Shown: piece by piece, positions 19,229-27,956 of the stretch | Numbering within the stretch: position 1 is the stretch's first letter | Layout of the letters: every line of letters begins with the position of its first letter | Source of the DNA: Listeria booriae | GTDB lineage: Bacteria > Bacillota > Bacilli > Lactobacillales > Listeriaceae | Assembly: GCF_000766865.1 (NCBI RefSeq) | Contig: NZ_JNFA01000011.1 | Span: 372,001-436,000 of the forward strand | Length of the DNA: 64,000 nucleotides | Direction: 5' to 3' | Notes under the pieces: model-generated | Told to the model about the DNA's origin: nothing | The model's database searches: none | What the model saw: only the letters and a program-made list of their open reading frames with translations | Position numbers and translations under genes: made by a program

Positions 19229-20956
19229 ATGTCCCACTACGACTTAAAACCAGAACTAAAAATAACGACGCAAGAAACTGGCTGGAACGGATACGAAAAC
19301 ATTGCCCAAGCTCTAAAAAAACAAATTAGCGGCCGTACAGTTATCGCAATCGAATGTTATCCAGGCGTAAACAACGACGAAATCGCTACACAACTCGTCC
19401 CCCTTCTTGACCCAGAACTTACAATCCAAGCCGACGCCGCCACACTTCCAGTAAGCGAAATTAACGCCCTCATCAAGCGCACACTAACCGATGACCGCGT
19501 ATTTGGCGTCATGTCCCACTACGAACTAGCCGAATTTTTCGACCCTGACAAAGTGGCGCACTACAGCGAACAAATAAAAGCAGCCACCGGAACAATCGTC
19601 GTCTACGGCACTGGCGCAACGCTTTTAGCAGAAGCCGATATTCTAATTTACGCCGACATCACACGTTGGGAAATCCAATGTCGCTTCCGCAACGAAAACA
19701 TGAGCAACTGGAAAGCTGACAACCATGACGATGACGCGCTACGCAAATTCAAACGCGGCTACTTTTTCGAATGGCGCATCGCAGACCGCCTCAAAAACCG
19801 CCTGCACAACAGCGTCGACTTCCTACTAGATACAAATATCAAAAACACGCCAAAAATGATCTCCGGTGCCGCTTATCGCGCTGGCCTCAAACAGTTCACA
19901 GAACAGCCATTCCGCCTCGTTCCCTACTTTGATTCCAGCGTCTGGGGCGGTCAATGGATGAAAGAGCAATTCAACCTAGACCCAAACGTCCAAAATTACG
20001 GCTGGGCATTCGACGGCGTTCCCGAAGAAAACAGCATTATTTTAAGCTTTGCAAATGTAAAAATAGAAGTTCCCGCAACAAACATTGTCCACCAGTTCCC
20101 TGATGAACTCCTGGGCCCAAAAGTCCATAGTCGCTTCGGACGCGAATTCCCGATTCGATTCGACTACCTAGACACTGTAGGCGGCGGCAACTTAAGCTTG
20201 CAAGTCCATCCCCTTGTGGAATACGCCCAAGACAAGTTCGGCATCCACTACACCCAAGAAGAAAGCTATTACATTTTACAAGCAAGCGAGAAATCCACCA
20301 TTTATCTTGGCGTCAAAGAAGACACGACCAAAGAAGCACTGATTCAAGACTTAAGACGCGCCGAAAACAGCGATTTCAACTTCCCAGACGAAAAGCACAT
20401 CAATGTTTTCCCCGTCAAAAAACACGACCATTTTTTAATACCACCAGGAACGATTCACTGTGGCGGTCCCGATACCGTTGTATTAGAAATCAGCGCGACA
20501 CCTTATATTTTTACATTCAAACTGTGGGACTGGGGTCGTAAAGGCTTAGATGGCTTGCCGCGCCCCGTTCATATCGACCACGGGGAACCTAACTTGCTGA
20601 TGGACCGCTCCACGAGTTGGGTAAAAGAAAACCTTATTAATCAATTCAAAACCTTGCATAAAGACGAAAAAGTTCATTCAGAAAGCACCGGGCTTCACGA
20701 ACTAGAGTTCATCCAAACAGACCGTCACTGGTTCAGCGATTACGTCGATTTAGATACGCATGACAGTGTGAATATGCTCAATCTCGTGGAAGGCGAGCAA
20801 ATCCAAGTAGAATCGCTTAACGATGCCTTTGCGCCGTTCACAGTCCATTACGGCGAAACATTCATTGTCCCGGAACAAGTAAAGCGCTATCGCATTCGAG
20901 TAACTTCTACAACCAATGCCAAACACGCGATTATACAAGCTTACGTAAGAAATTAA
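19229..20956 (+). CDS. Class I mannose-6-phosphate isomerase with N-terminal extension
   Basis: 575 residues. The second half is a type I phosphomannose isomerase cupin: SLQVHPLVEYAQ and TQEESYYIL give the Gln/His/Glu metal ligands, and PPGTIHCGG the second His. The first ~190 residues are an extra domain containing AIECYPGVNNDEIATQL and FFEWRIADRLKNRL, which remotely recalls uridine-kinase-like proteins but lacks a clear P-loop. The enzyme would turn mannose-6-phosphate from the mannosidase into fructose-6-phosphate, completing the pathway. Last gene of the operon, before a strong terminator. Confidence 0.85.
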   Translation: MSHYDLKPELKITTQETGWNGYENIAQALKKQISGRTVIAIECYPGVNNDEIATQLVPLLDPELTIQADAATLPVSEINALIKRTLTDDRVFGVMSHYELAEFFDPDKVAHYSEQIKAATGTIVVYGTGATLLAEADILIYADITRWEIQCRFRNENMSNWKADNHDDDALRKFKRGYFFEWRIADRLKNRLHNSVDFLLDTNIKNTPKMISGAAYRAGLKQFTEQPFRLVPYFDSSVWGGQWMKEQFNLDPNVQNYGWAFDGVPEENSIILSFANVKIEVPATNIVHQFPDELLGPKVHSRFGREFPIRFDYLDTVGGGNLSLQVHPLVEYAQDKFGIHYTQEESYYILQASEKSTIYLGVKEDTTKEALIQDLRRAENSDFNFPDEKHINVFPVKKHDHFLIPPGTIHCGGPDTVVLEISATPYIFTFKLWDWGRKGLDGLPRPVHIDHGEPNLLMDRSTSWVKENLINQFKTLHKDEKVHSESTGLHELEFIQTDRHWFSDYVDLDTHDSVNMLNLVEGEQIQVESLNDAFAPFTVHYGETFIVPEQVKRYRIRVTSTTNAKHAIIQAYVRN

Positions 20957-20958
20957 AA

Positions 20959-21004
20959 AATAGGTTCTACAGTAACAGCCAAGCTCGCTACTGTAGAACC
21001 TATT
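20959..21004. terminator. Bidirectional terminator, isomerase/GH18
   Basis: Perfect 16-bp stem AATAGGTTCTACAGTA / TACTGTAGAACCTATT, between convergent genes, with A-rich and T-rich flanks. Confidence 0.9.
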
Positions 21005-21008
21005 TATA

Positions 21009-22790
21009 TTACAGACCTTTTCTACGCAATACAATAAGCGATGCAAAAACCGCCAATGCCCCAACAACTACAGGCCATTCACTTGCCGCTTTATCCCCCG
21101 TTTGTGGAAGTTTTGCGGTATCTTCTGTATTTTTTACTACTGGTGGTGCTGGTTCTGCTTTTACTTCTTCGACGACTGGATCATTATCATCAACGACTGG
21201 TGCTGGTTTCGGTGCAGATTTCGCGTAAACATACGTAACACTTTGTCCTATTTCCGTAAACGTGCCACGCTCTAGCCCCTTCACTTCTTGCAATGTATAA
21301 TTCGGAATATCTTTTTGCGGTGCTTCATAGCTACCTCCAAATTTGCCAGTAAGTTGCACATCCTCCGCTAATTTTTGCCCATCAGTGTCTTGATAGCTCA
21401 CTGTCACTGGTTTTGGAACGGCTGCGATGCTATTTAAAAGTTCCTCCACAGCTTGATTCACTTCAGATTCCGAATATTTCTTCCCGCCAATAAGGTTTTC
21501 TAAAGCTTCCTTGTTGTTTTTCAATGCCTCGATGTCCGCCGAATTCGTTTTAACTTTAGATAGAATCGCGTTAGCTTCGTCGAGCGCGCTGAATGCTGAT
21601 GTGAGGTAAATCGATGTTAGTTTTTGCTCTAAAATTGGGTCGTAGCTTGGGTTTAGCGCTGTTTCAAAATTCGCACCTAGAATCGCAACGTTCGCCTCGT
21701 ACAAGTTCGTCGCCTTATCGATAGCACTTTCCACTTCCGTTACTTGTTCACTCGTCAGATTTCTGTTGTACTTAATCCGCTGTAAATGGTGTTTTGCCAA
21801 CGCTTTTGCAGTATCGACAGAATAACCATTCACTTCTAGAATCGCCGTTTTTGTCCACAGCAGGTTCGACGGTGAAACACTGTTTATGTCAGGCTCATTG
21901 TAGGTTTTTCCATCACGATCGAAGGCGTACAAGAACATTCCCGCCAAGTCATTCTCCCGAACATGCTTTGCGACTTGGTAAATGTTCGAATCCTCATACG
22001 GAAGTCGCGTATCATACCACCGATTCCGATCCTGCTCCTCTGGAAAAGTAAGCCCCGGCAAAAATTGCGACTTCGGTAAGTACGGCGCATAAGCATTCGC
22101 CGCCATTTCCGTCCTGCTCGGCCCACTGCCATACTGCTGATACGCCAGCAAATCAAAACTATCGCTCACATTTTTGAACGGATTCATATTTTGCGCATTC
22201 GTGTCATACAAAAAGAGCGTGCCATTGTTGGCTTTCGGACCAATATATTTCGACAACGCCTTCACAACACCGTCAGAAATCTTCACCTCGTCCGCAGTTG
22301 GATGCGTTTCCATATCAATATCCAAGCCATCCAAGCCCCACGGTATCATTAGTTCATCCAGCAAAGCCTTCGCATAACTATCAAATTCCTGCTCCGTCGG
22401 GAAATCCCCCGCATAAGGAATGGCCAGCAATTTCGAATAATCAAAGCCACGAATCAACTTCACGCCCCGCGCATGCAATTCCGGCTCATATTCCGCTTTT
22501 AACTTATCAAAAAACGGTTTTGCCAACTCCTCCTGACCAGGTGGCACATAACTAAACACATTCACAATATTTATCCCATACGGAATATCACTCATACTAA
22601 TCCAGTTCTCATCCGGCAGGCTCGTGTTAACACCCTTCATCTCCACATCCCGCCAAGCCCGGTAATAAATCATGAAATTCTTATTCGTGCTTTCCTCCGC
22701 CTGAACAGCCCGCGACGGCAACGCAAACATCGGCACCAAACTGATACACAAAGCAACGATAATCGCGGCAATAAAGCTTTTTTTACGCAT
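21009..22790 (-). CDS. LPXTG-anchored GH18 endo-beta-N-acetylglucosaminidase-like protein
   Basis: 593 residues: signal peptide (1-32); GH18 catalytic domain to about residue 300 with the family motif DGLDIDME at 154-161 (catalytic Glu161); a helical FIVAR-like region (about 310-470); a MucBP-like domain (VSYQDTDGQKLAEDV...YVYAK); LPQTG at 561-565, hydrophobic segment and RRKGL tail. GH18 proteins of this surface type remove N-glycans from glycoproteins or degrade chitin; which one is not decided by sequence. The promoter carries a candidate CcpA site. The ATG has a GGGG ribosome site. Confidence 0.9.
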   Translation of the reverse strand: MRKKSFIAAIIVALCISLVPMFALPSRAVQAEESTNKNFMIYYRAWRDVEMKGVNTSLPDENWISMSDIPYGINIVNVFSYVPPGQEELAKPFFDKLKAEYEPELHARGVKLIRGFDYSKLLAIPYAGDFPTEQEFDSYAKALLDELMIPWGLDGLDIDMETHPTADEVKISDGVVKALSKYIGPKANNGTLFLYDTNAQNMNPFKNVSDSFDLLAYQQYGSGPSRTEMAANAYAPYLPKSQFLPGLTFPEEQDRNRWYDTRLPYEDSNIYQVAKHVRENDLAGMFLYAFDRDGKTYNEPDINSVSPSNLLWTKTAILEVNGYSVDTAKALAKHHLQRIKYNRNLTSEQVTEVESAIDKATNLYEANVAILGANFETALNPSYDPILEQKLTSIYLTSAFSALDEANAILSKVKTNSADIEALKNNKEALENLIGGKKYSESEVNQAVEELLNSIAAVPKPVTVSYQDTDGQKLAEDVQLTGKFGGSYEAPQKDIPNYTLQEVKGLERGTFTEIGQSVTYVYAKSAPKPAPVVDDNDPVVEEVKAEPAPPVVKNTEDTAKLPQTGDKAASEWPVVVGALAVFASLIVLRRKGL

Positions 22791-22863
22791 GCAAAAACCC
22801 CTTTTCCTCGTTTTCTAAAAATTCCTTCACCAAATTCTCTGTTTATTCGAGTTAACTCACTAA

Positions 22864-22916
22864 AAAAGCGCTTTCAAAATCATTCTAACATAGATAGATT
22901 TGGATTATATAGACAA
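22864..22916 (-). promoter_or_regulatory. GH18 promoter with cre site
   Basis: Minus-strand TTGTCT (22916-22911), 18 nt, TATGTT (22892-22887). Just downstream, TGAAAGCGCTTT (22878-22864 region) matches the core of the CcpA consensus. Binding at the start point would give glucose repression. Confidence 0.5.
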
Positions 22917-22950
22917 ATTAAAGGTAAAACTATACAAACCATTGTTTCAT

Positions 22951-23011
22951 AAAAAAATAGGCCCCAGAGTAAACAACCCATATTGGCGCTTACTCTAGAA
23001 CCTATTTGACT
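22951..23011 (-). terminator. Methyltransferase terminator
   Basis: Minus-strand stem AATAGG-TCTAGAGTAA / TTTACTCTGGGGCCTATT with G-T pairs, followed by seven T residues. Confidence 0.75.
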
Positions 23012-23012
23012 A

Positions 23013-23609
23013 TTATTTTTCACTCACCGCAATGAAAAGCGACGCATCTTGTTTCATGAAAACCTGCTTGCCATGGTGGAAAACTTGAATGTCCGTCGAC
23101 TCAAAACCTGTATCCGTAAGCAAGGCCGTTAATGCTTCAAAATCGAAGCCATTGTGTACTTTTGGATGACTAACATTGGGATTTTTTTCGAAATCGATAA
23201 TGATTAGCCGACCACCTTTGTTCAGCGTTTCATAGAGGCTTTTGAGAATCGCCTTTGTATCGGGAATATGGAGCAGAACGAGCGAAACGACGATGATATC
23301 AGCTTTTAAATCGAGCGTATCTGTCGTGAAATCAGCAACCAATGTTTCAGCATTCGTGATAGGATGATTAGTAATTTTTTCACGGATAATCTTGACCATG
23401 TTTTCAGAAGAATCTATGAGCGTAGCAGATTTCACAAGTTCCGCAAGCTGCAAACCAACCAAACCAGTGCCGCTACCGTAGTCAATCAGCGTTTTGTCTT
23501 CCGCGTCACGCAATTCCTCTTTCACCCTGTTCGCCACAATATTCGCAAGCGCAATCCGATCCGGCGAATCATACTTCTCTGCCATCCGTTCGAAAACATT
23601 TTCTTCCAT
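23013..23609 (-). CDS. Class I SAM-dependent methyltransferase
   Basis: 198-residue Rossmann-fold methyltransferase. The SAM motif I is DYGSGTGLVGLQLAE near residue 44, motif post-I ends in LIDSSENM, and DIIVVSLVLLHIPD gives motif IV. It resembles small-molecule methyltransferases of the UbiE/COQ5 type; substrate unknown. ATG with a GGATGGG ribosome site. Monocistronic, with a clear terminator. Confidence 0.85.
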   Translation of the reverse strand: MEENVFERMAEKYDSPDRIALANIVANRVKEELRDAEDKTLIDYGSGTGLVGLQLAELVKSATLIDSSENMVKIIREKITNHPITNAETLVADFTTDTLDLKADIIVVSLVLLHIPDTKAILKSLYETLNKGGRLIIIDFEKNPNVSHPKVHNGFDFEALTALLTDTGFESTDIQVFHHGKQVFMKQDASLFIAVSEK

Positions 23610-23675
23610 ATTTAGTTCCCATCCTTTATTGTTTAGTAGGTTAACATTATAGGTGAAACGGCGGGGATTGGCAAG

Positions 23676-24482
23676 CTATGCGAGTTGCCGGTAAACATGG
23701 CAGGAATCACGCTTCATAAAAACCATCTCATGATACGCCGCGCTAACCCCAGTATAACCTTCCGTATCGATGAGCGAATAGTCCAGCCTTTCCAAATGCT
23801 CATTAAACTTGGCGATCCCTTTACCATCCCATGCGAATAAGTGATTATTTTGGTAGAACGAAGCATCATAGTACTCAGAAACCGGGTAAAATTCGCCTTG
23901 CTTCGTCTGCATCTGATATTTCAAGCAAAATTTTCCGCTCTCCTCTTCAAAATCCCCATAATAAAAGATATACAAGTTCCCTTTTTCATCCGCACAAAAC
24001 GAGTTCGCATCTACGATTAGTTCGAGAAATCCGTCCGGCAGCACTTGCTCCATCTTGTTTTCCGCAGGATTCCATTTCAGTAAAACATGCCCACTGTAGC
24101 CATTCAACGCGTTGTCACTGTTCTCGTGAAATAAGCCTTCCTCATGATACAGCAGATAAGCTTGCCCATCAATGACTTTAAAATCAGTAAGTCCATGCCC
24201 CACTATATCTCGTGCACAAGCCGTTTCGCTCAAAAAAAGAATTGCCAGCGCTTCCGTTTCTGAAAAACCATCAACAATTAGATACACCTCATTATTCTCA
24301 GTCAGAATAGCATTGTATATTTTGAGATTAGGGTGGTCAAATATATATGCCAATGAGAGATTCTGATTTCCAAATGATATGTTGATTTTCTCATTTTGGA
24401 TAGTATAAGTAGCTACAAAACCGCCATTTGGGCTATATATATAGAATTGCGATTGCGTTAGTTGAATTTGGTTCATGTTCAA
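23676..24482 (-). CDS. Hypothetical protein, paralogue of 28657-29469 (island family A)
   Basis: About 268 residues, no signal peptide. It shares a repeated layout with the protein at 28657-29469, including (L/F)xxEEGLFxENxDN followed by an AN/AExFC segment and a tyrosine-rich FIYYYxD strand. The all-beta, WD/Kelch-like spacing of aromatic residues hints at a small propeller. I set the start at TTG 24482, because AAGGAG is 8 nt upstream; the GTG at 24518 lacks a site. No known function; membership of the immunity-rich island suggests an immunity or accessory role, which is inference only. It is divergent from the SUKH gene. Confidence 0.6.
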   Translation of the reverse strand: MNMNQIQLTQSQFYIYSPNGGFVATYTIQNEKINISFGNQNLSLAYIFDHPNLKIYNAILTENNEVYLIVDGFSETEALAILFLSETACARDIVGHGLTDFKVIDGQAYLLYHEEGLFHENSDNALNGYSGHVLLKWNPAENKMEQVLPDGFLELIVDANSFCADEKGNLYIFYYGDFEEESGKFCLKYQMQTKQGEFYPVSEYYDASFYQNNHLFAWDGKGIAKFNEHLERLDYSLIDTEGYTGVSAAYHEMVFMKRDSCHVYRQLA

Positions 24483-24534
24483 TTGTATCCGCTCCTTATG
24501 GTAAAATCGTTGTATCACTGAAAGGATGTTGAAA

Positions 24535-24927
24535 ATGAAAAAATATGCTGATTTAAGTATTACTTGTAAAACTGGTGTTTCGCCTCAAGATTTGGTGGAC
24601 GCCGAGCAGCTTCTGGGTGTTCAGCTTGATTCGCAATATAAAGCGCTTGTTCAGCTGGTGAATGCACCTGAATTTGGCGAGTGGCTTTTTTATCCCGTGA
24701 AAGATAAGCGGAATTTGCGAAAAACATTTGATGATATTGTGAGAAATACGAAAATCGCACGGGAATTCGGGTTACCTGAAGCTTTTGTTGTGATTGCGGA
24801 AGATGGAACTGGCGATTTTTTGTGTATGATGAGTGGCCAGCCTCAAGTTTATTATCAAAACCATGAACAGGATTCTGCCGAGGTGATTGCGAACGACTTG
24901 AAAGCATTTATTGAACGCGTAGCTTAG
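24535..24927 (+). CDS. SMI1/KNR4 (SUKH) family protein, probable immunity protein
   Basis: 130 residues showing the SUKH pattern: AEQLLGVQLDSQYKALVQLVN, then GEWLFYPV, and EAFVVIAEDGTGDFLCM. The SUKH superfamily supplies many immunity proteins for polymorphic nuclease toxins. The ATG at 24535 is 8 nt after AAAGGA and is preferred over the ATG at 24526. It is the only plus-strand gene in the island and overlaps the next HEAT gene tail-to-tail by 4 bp. No cognate toxin is seen in the window, so it may be an orphan. Confidence 0.8.
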   Translation: MKKYADLSITCKTGVSPQDLVDAEQLLGVQLDSQYKALVQLVNAPEFGEWLFYPVKDKRNLRKTFDDIVRNTKIAREFGLPEAFVVIAEDGTGDFLCMMSGQPQVYYQNHEQDSAEVIANDLKAFIERVA

Positions 24928-25580
24928 TCTAGATATTCATTCAAAACCTCTTTTATCGAGACTGGAAGTTCCCGTTTGTTCAAGTTGTGAAGTGTTGATA
25001 AAATGGCATCTTTGTTAGCCGCGTTCATGATGTCCATCAGATGGTGAACGGTTCGGATAACCACGACGTGTGATTCGCTATCTAGGAGCTCCAAAAGTGC
25101 AGTTAAGTATTCTGTCGCGCCTAGCGAATAAAGCGCGTAATAAAGCCCCGTGCGCGCTACCTCGTCTTGTTCAGCTTTTGCTTGCATGACGAGCTGGTCT
25201 TTCAGGTTGGTGCCTAGAAAAGCGATGGTTTCTGCAGCATAGCATCGAACGAGTTCGTCTGAATCAGTGAGACTGTTGATGAGAGCTGGCAACTGTTCAA
25301 AAACTTGTTGCTTGCCGATGATTTCGATTGCACTAATTCTGACGATTTCATCTTCGTTTTGCAAGCCTTTGACGGCCGCTTGGATGACATCATTTCCATC
25401 ATAATCGTACAGTTTTGAGTATACGAAAGATTGGACGTCTCTGTCGGTGGAGTCTGCGAACTCTAGCAGTATTTGTTTTTCTTTCTCTGAATTGTTTAGC
25501 TCGATTAGTAAAGCTTCGATTGCTTCTAAATCCGCGTTTTGGAAGGCTATTAACAGATTTTGATAGATGTTGTTTGGCAT
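24924..25580 (-). CDS. HEAT-repeat protein, probable immunity protein (diverged copy)
   Basis: 218 residues made of helical HEAT repeats (VRCYAAETIAFLGTNLKDQL, VRISAIEIIGKQQVFEQLPAL). It aligns with the other two HEAT proteins of the island but is clearly diverged. ATG at 25580 with AAGGAGGACAAA, the same leader string that precedes the copy at 27924. HEAT proteins of this kind bind and neutralise toxin domains in polymorphic toxin systems; its target is not known. Confidence 0.75.
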   Translation of the reverse strand: MPNNIYQNLLIAFQNADLEAIEALLIELNNSEKEKQILLEFADSTDRDVQSFVYSKLYDYDGNDVIQAAVKGLQNEDEIVRISAIEIIGKQQVFEQLPALINSLTDSDELVRCYAAETIAFLGTNLKDQLVMQAKAEQDEVARTGLYYALYSLGATEYLTALLELLDSESHVVVIRTVHHLMDIMNAANKDAILSTLHNLNKRELPVSIKEVLNEYLD

Positions 25581-25624
25581 TTTGTCCTCCTTACTGAAAT
25601 ACACCATTTCTTTTAAGCAAAGTG

Positions 25625-25813
25625 CTATAACTCTGTCCAAAAAAGTATTTTAGTCGCCACATACGCAATTGTTGCTACGATAAAAAGAGAAACCGTAACT
25701 AATGAAACCAGTTTTTCTTTCGTCTTATATATTTTTGTTTTATAAATGATCAACATTGTAATTATAACTATAGCATTAATTAGCAATGAAATAATATTTA
25801 CTTCTGTGTACAC
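25625..25813 (-). CDS. Small two-segment membrane protein
   Basis: 62 residues from a GTG at 25813 (AGGGAG, 8-nt spacing; an upstream GTG at 25822 is too close). Two hydrophobic segments (NIISLLINAIVIITMLIIY and VSLVTVSLFIVATIAYVAT) flank a lysine-rich turn. One of a set of tiny membrane proteins in the island; function unknown. Confidence 0.55.
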   Translation of the reverse strand: MYTEVNIISLLINAIVIITMLIIYKTKIYKTKEKLVSLVTVSLFIVATIAYVATKILFWTEL

Positions 25814-25829
25814 CCATGCCACTCCCTAT

Positions 25830-25982
25830 TTATAAATATATTACTAAACCTATGACAGCTATAAACCACACAGTAAGTATCACCGTCCAAAAGCTTTTCC
25901 ATTTTTCACTTTTAAAATTGATTAACAATAGGCTCGCGAGTACTATAAATACATAAAGAATGTCATTGATTAACCCAACCAT
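25830..25982 (-). CDS. Small membrane protein, 50 residues
   Basis: ATG at 25982 with an AAGGGAG site at 8 nt; ends 25830. Starts MVGLINDILYVFIVL and contains two hydrophobic segments split by KSEKWKSF. A related C-terminal piece (KNKSWRSFGMVVIY) survives as a fragment at 31770-31904. Likely a genuine gene despite its size; function unknown. Confidence 0.55.
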   Translation of the reverse strand: MVGLINDILYVFIVLASLLLINFKSEKWKSFWTVILTVWFIAVIGLVIYL

Positions 25983-26034
25983 TTTTAAAACTCCCTTACA
26001 GACATTTTGTTCTCCTTAGCACATCAAATACGCC

Positions 26035-26532
26035 CTACACGCCATATTCCAAAAAATCAAATTGCTTTTCCTCCACGATGTTAATGGCTCTTGCTCCAAT
26101 AATTGTTATCGTACGCCGCCAGGGATGACCTAGCCAGCCCGCTTGCATACTTTTATCCAAGAAAAAATGATAGTCACCGTCTGGAAAAAACGGAACGAGC
26201 CATTCTCCAAATTCGTTTTGCGGATAGGCTTCATTCGGATTGAATTCGTAGCAAGTATGCTGCCAATCTAGCGCATATGTAAAATCTCCAAATATCTCTT
26301 TAAAAGCCTCTCTGACCTGTTTTTCAGCAGCTGTATAGGTCGGAGTCAAATCCTCATTTTCATTGAACGTGTATGCAATCATGTTTACTTTCACACGATA
26401 TTCTCTATAGGGTGTTGATGCCTTTTTGGGAATGATCTCGTTATTCATACCAGATGACGGGTGAAACCTGTATAGTTCATTGAATTTCGTCCACACATTG
26501 CCCTCTGATTTTTCTAGTTCACGCCATACCAT
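26035..26532 (-). CDS. DUF2716-like protein
   Basis: 165 residues, soluble. The segment PFFPDGDYHFFLDKSMQAGW followed by LGHPWRRTITIIG matches my memory of the DUF2716 family, found near toxin loci in Bacillus and Listeria. The ATG at 26532 is in a GAGGTG context. Proposed immunity or accessory protein of the RHS island; assignment from memory, not from a search. Confidence 0.6.
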   Translation of the reverse strand: MVWRELEKSEGNVWTKFNELYRFHPSSGMNNEIIPKKASTPYREYRVKVNMIAYTFNENEDLTPTYTAAEKQVREAFKEIFGDFTYALDWQHTCYEFNPNEAYPQNEFGEWLVPFFPDGDYHFFLDKSMQAGWLGHPWRRTITIIGARAINIVEEKQFDFLEYGV

Positions 26533-26689
26533 TGGTTCACACCTCTTCTTTATGTAGTACTGCTTGTATTCTCACTTATAATTGTTCGCAAGTGATTACA
26601 CCATTGAGCGTATCTTTAAGATTCGTAACTGTTATATCGCCGTTAAACATTATTATTTAGTTTTCTACTTTATGGCCATCCAGCAGCCT

Positions 26690-26935
26690 CTAATCAGCAT
26701 CATTAACTATATCGATTAAGTCTTCTATTTCTAAACCATATTTATTCGGTTCATCATCCTCTTCTAGACCGTAATTTGTAAAAGCAGTAAGAAGTATATC
26801 TATAATTTTTTCTACGCTTTCAGAATTAAGATTGTTTATGCCGTTCTTTTCTATCTCATCAATATATTCTGGGAATTCTTTGAGTAAATCATACAGTAAT
26901 TCTTTTTGCCTCGTCTCCATACGCTGAAAATTCAT
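26690..26935 (-). CDS. Small acidic hypothetical protein
   Basis: 81 residues from the ATG at 26935 (GGAGAGGG, 5-nt spacing), starting MNFQRMETRQKELLYDLL. Helical and acidic at the C terminus (EEDDEPN...DIVNDAD). No family recognised. Located between the DUF2716-like gene and a tiny membrane protein gene; probably another immunity-type gene of the island. Confidence 0.5.
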   Translation of the reverse strand: MNFQRMETRQKELLYDLLKEFPEYIDEIEKNGINNLNSESVEKIIDILLTAFTNYGLEEDDEPNKYGLEIEDLIDIVNDAD

Positions 26936-27018
26936 CTTAACCCTCTCCATTCTATAAAGCGCCTTGTTGGAAAGCATATTTTGTTTTGCTGACATCCAAT
27001 GACTTTGTATCTTCCTAA

Positions 27019-27180
27019 TCACCACAAATGAAAAATATAATTTACAAGTAATATCGCCGTAACTGTCCCTAAAATATATGAAAGGATAAAGAGGATTTTT
27101 TGCATTCCCTTTTTATGATCCCAATAGGCACACCCCACTATACAAATGAGGATAATAACAATATAAATACTTATTACCAT
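27019..27180 (-). CDS. Small membrane protein, 53 residues
   Basis: ATG at 27180 behind AAGGAGAGG. Two hydrophobic stretches (VISIYIVIILICIVGCAYW and ILFILSYILGTVTAILLV) flank a basic loop (DHKKGMQK). Immediately downstream of the HEAT gene copy at 27220 on the same strand. Confidence 0.55.
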   Translation of the reverse strand: MVISIYIVIILICIVGCAYWDHKKGMQKILFILSYILGTVTAILLVNYIFHLW

Positions 27181-27219
27181 AACATGCCTCTCCTTGCTCT
27201 TATGACGTACCTTTCTCAC

Positions 27220-27924
27220 TTACTCAAAATATGTCTTAATATTGCCCCTTAATTCTTCCAAAAATGCTTCACTGGCAACACTATTACTCTTATCCTTAAA
27301 TGCTTTATAAATCATATTTTCGTTTGTGTCATCTAAAATAGCTATCAAATTATTCATTGCGCGATAAGTGGCCGTTTCATTATTGGCGTATAGCAAATCC
27401 GCCATATCAGCTAAAGCCTGATCCTCCTCTGATGAATCACATAACAAATATATTGCATACGTTTGTCCGACTTTTGCCAATTCATCCACCTCGGTTTGAT
27501 ATATTCGCATGATGTCAGGCAATGCTTCAGGACTATTCATATTTCCTAACGCTTCTGCAGCTACACAACGAACATTAGCATCCGGATGATTTAATAATTC
27601 CGCTATACTAGTGACACTTCCTTCAAAATTCGAGTTACTCAATAACTCTATACAGCTCATCACCACAAGTACCTCATCATGCAGATGCTCAATTGCTTTA
27701 CGGTACACCTCATTACTTAAGTTCTCTGATTTTCCCAAACCTTCAAAAGCAATACAACGAACAAGTTGATTTTCATGGTCCACATACGATTTATACAACG
27801 ATTCGACTTGTTTATTGGAAGGGCATTCTTTCAACTCTTCGAGAATATTGCTTAATTCATCTGGGTCAGAAGTTGTTTTAGCTTGGTTAATCAATCCGTT
27901 ATACTTATCTTTGTTAAACGACAT
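27220..27924 (-). CDS. HEAT-repeat protein, near-identical second copy of the toxin-linked gene
   Basis: 234 residues. From about residue 20 onward it matches the protein at 32184-32885 almost residue for residue, differing at a handful of positions (for example NIKTYFE against NMKAYFE at the end). The first 20 residues differ more. ATG with AAGGAGGACAAA. HEAT motifs include EGSVTSIAELLNHPDANVRC. Likely a duplicated immunity gene now separated from the toxin. Confidence 0.8.
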   Translation of the reverse strand: MSFNKDKYNGLINQAKTTSDPDELSNILEELKECPSNKQVESLYKSYVDHENQLVRCIAFEGLGKSENLSNEVYRKAIEHLHDEVLVVMSCIELLSNSNFEGSVTSIAELLNHPDANVRCVAAEALGNMNSPEALPDIMRIYQTEVDELAKVGQTYAIYLLCDSSEEDQALADMADLLYANNETATYRAMNNLIAILDDTNENMIYKAFKDKSNSVASEAFLEELRGNIKTYFE

Positions 27925-27956
27925 TTTGTCCTCCTTTTAAAATCACTACCTTATTA

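Noticed and set aside
26570-26660. 24-codon ORF starting MFNGDITVTNL between island genes
   Set aside because: Too short, no good ribosome site and no matching family; may be a remnant but cannot be supported.
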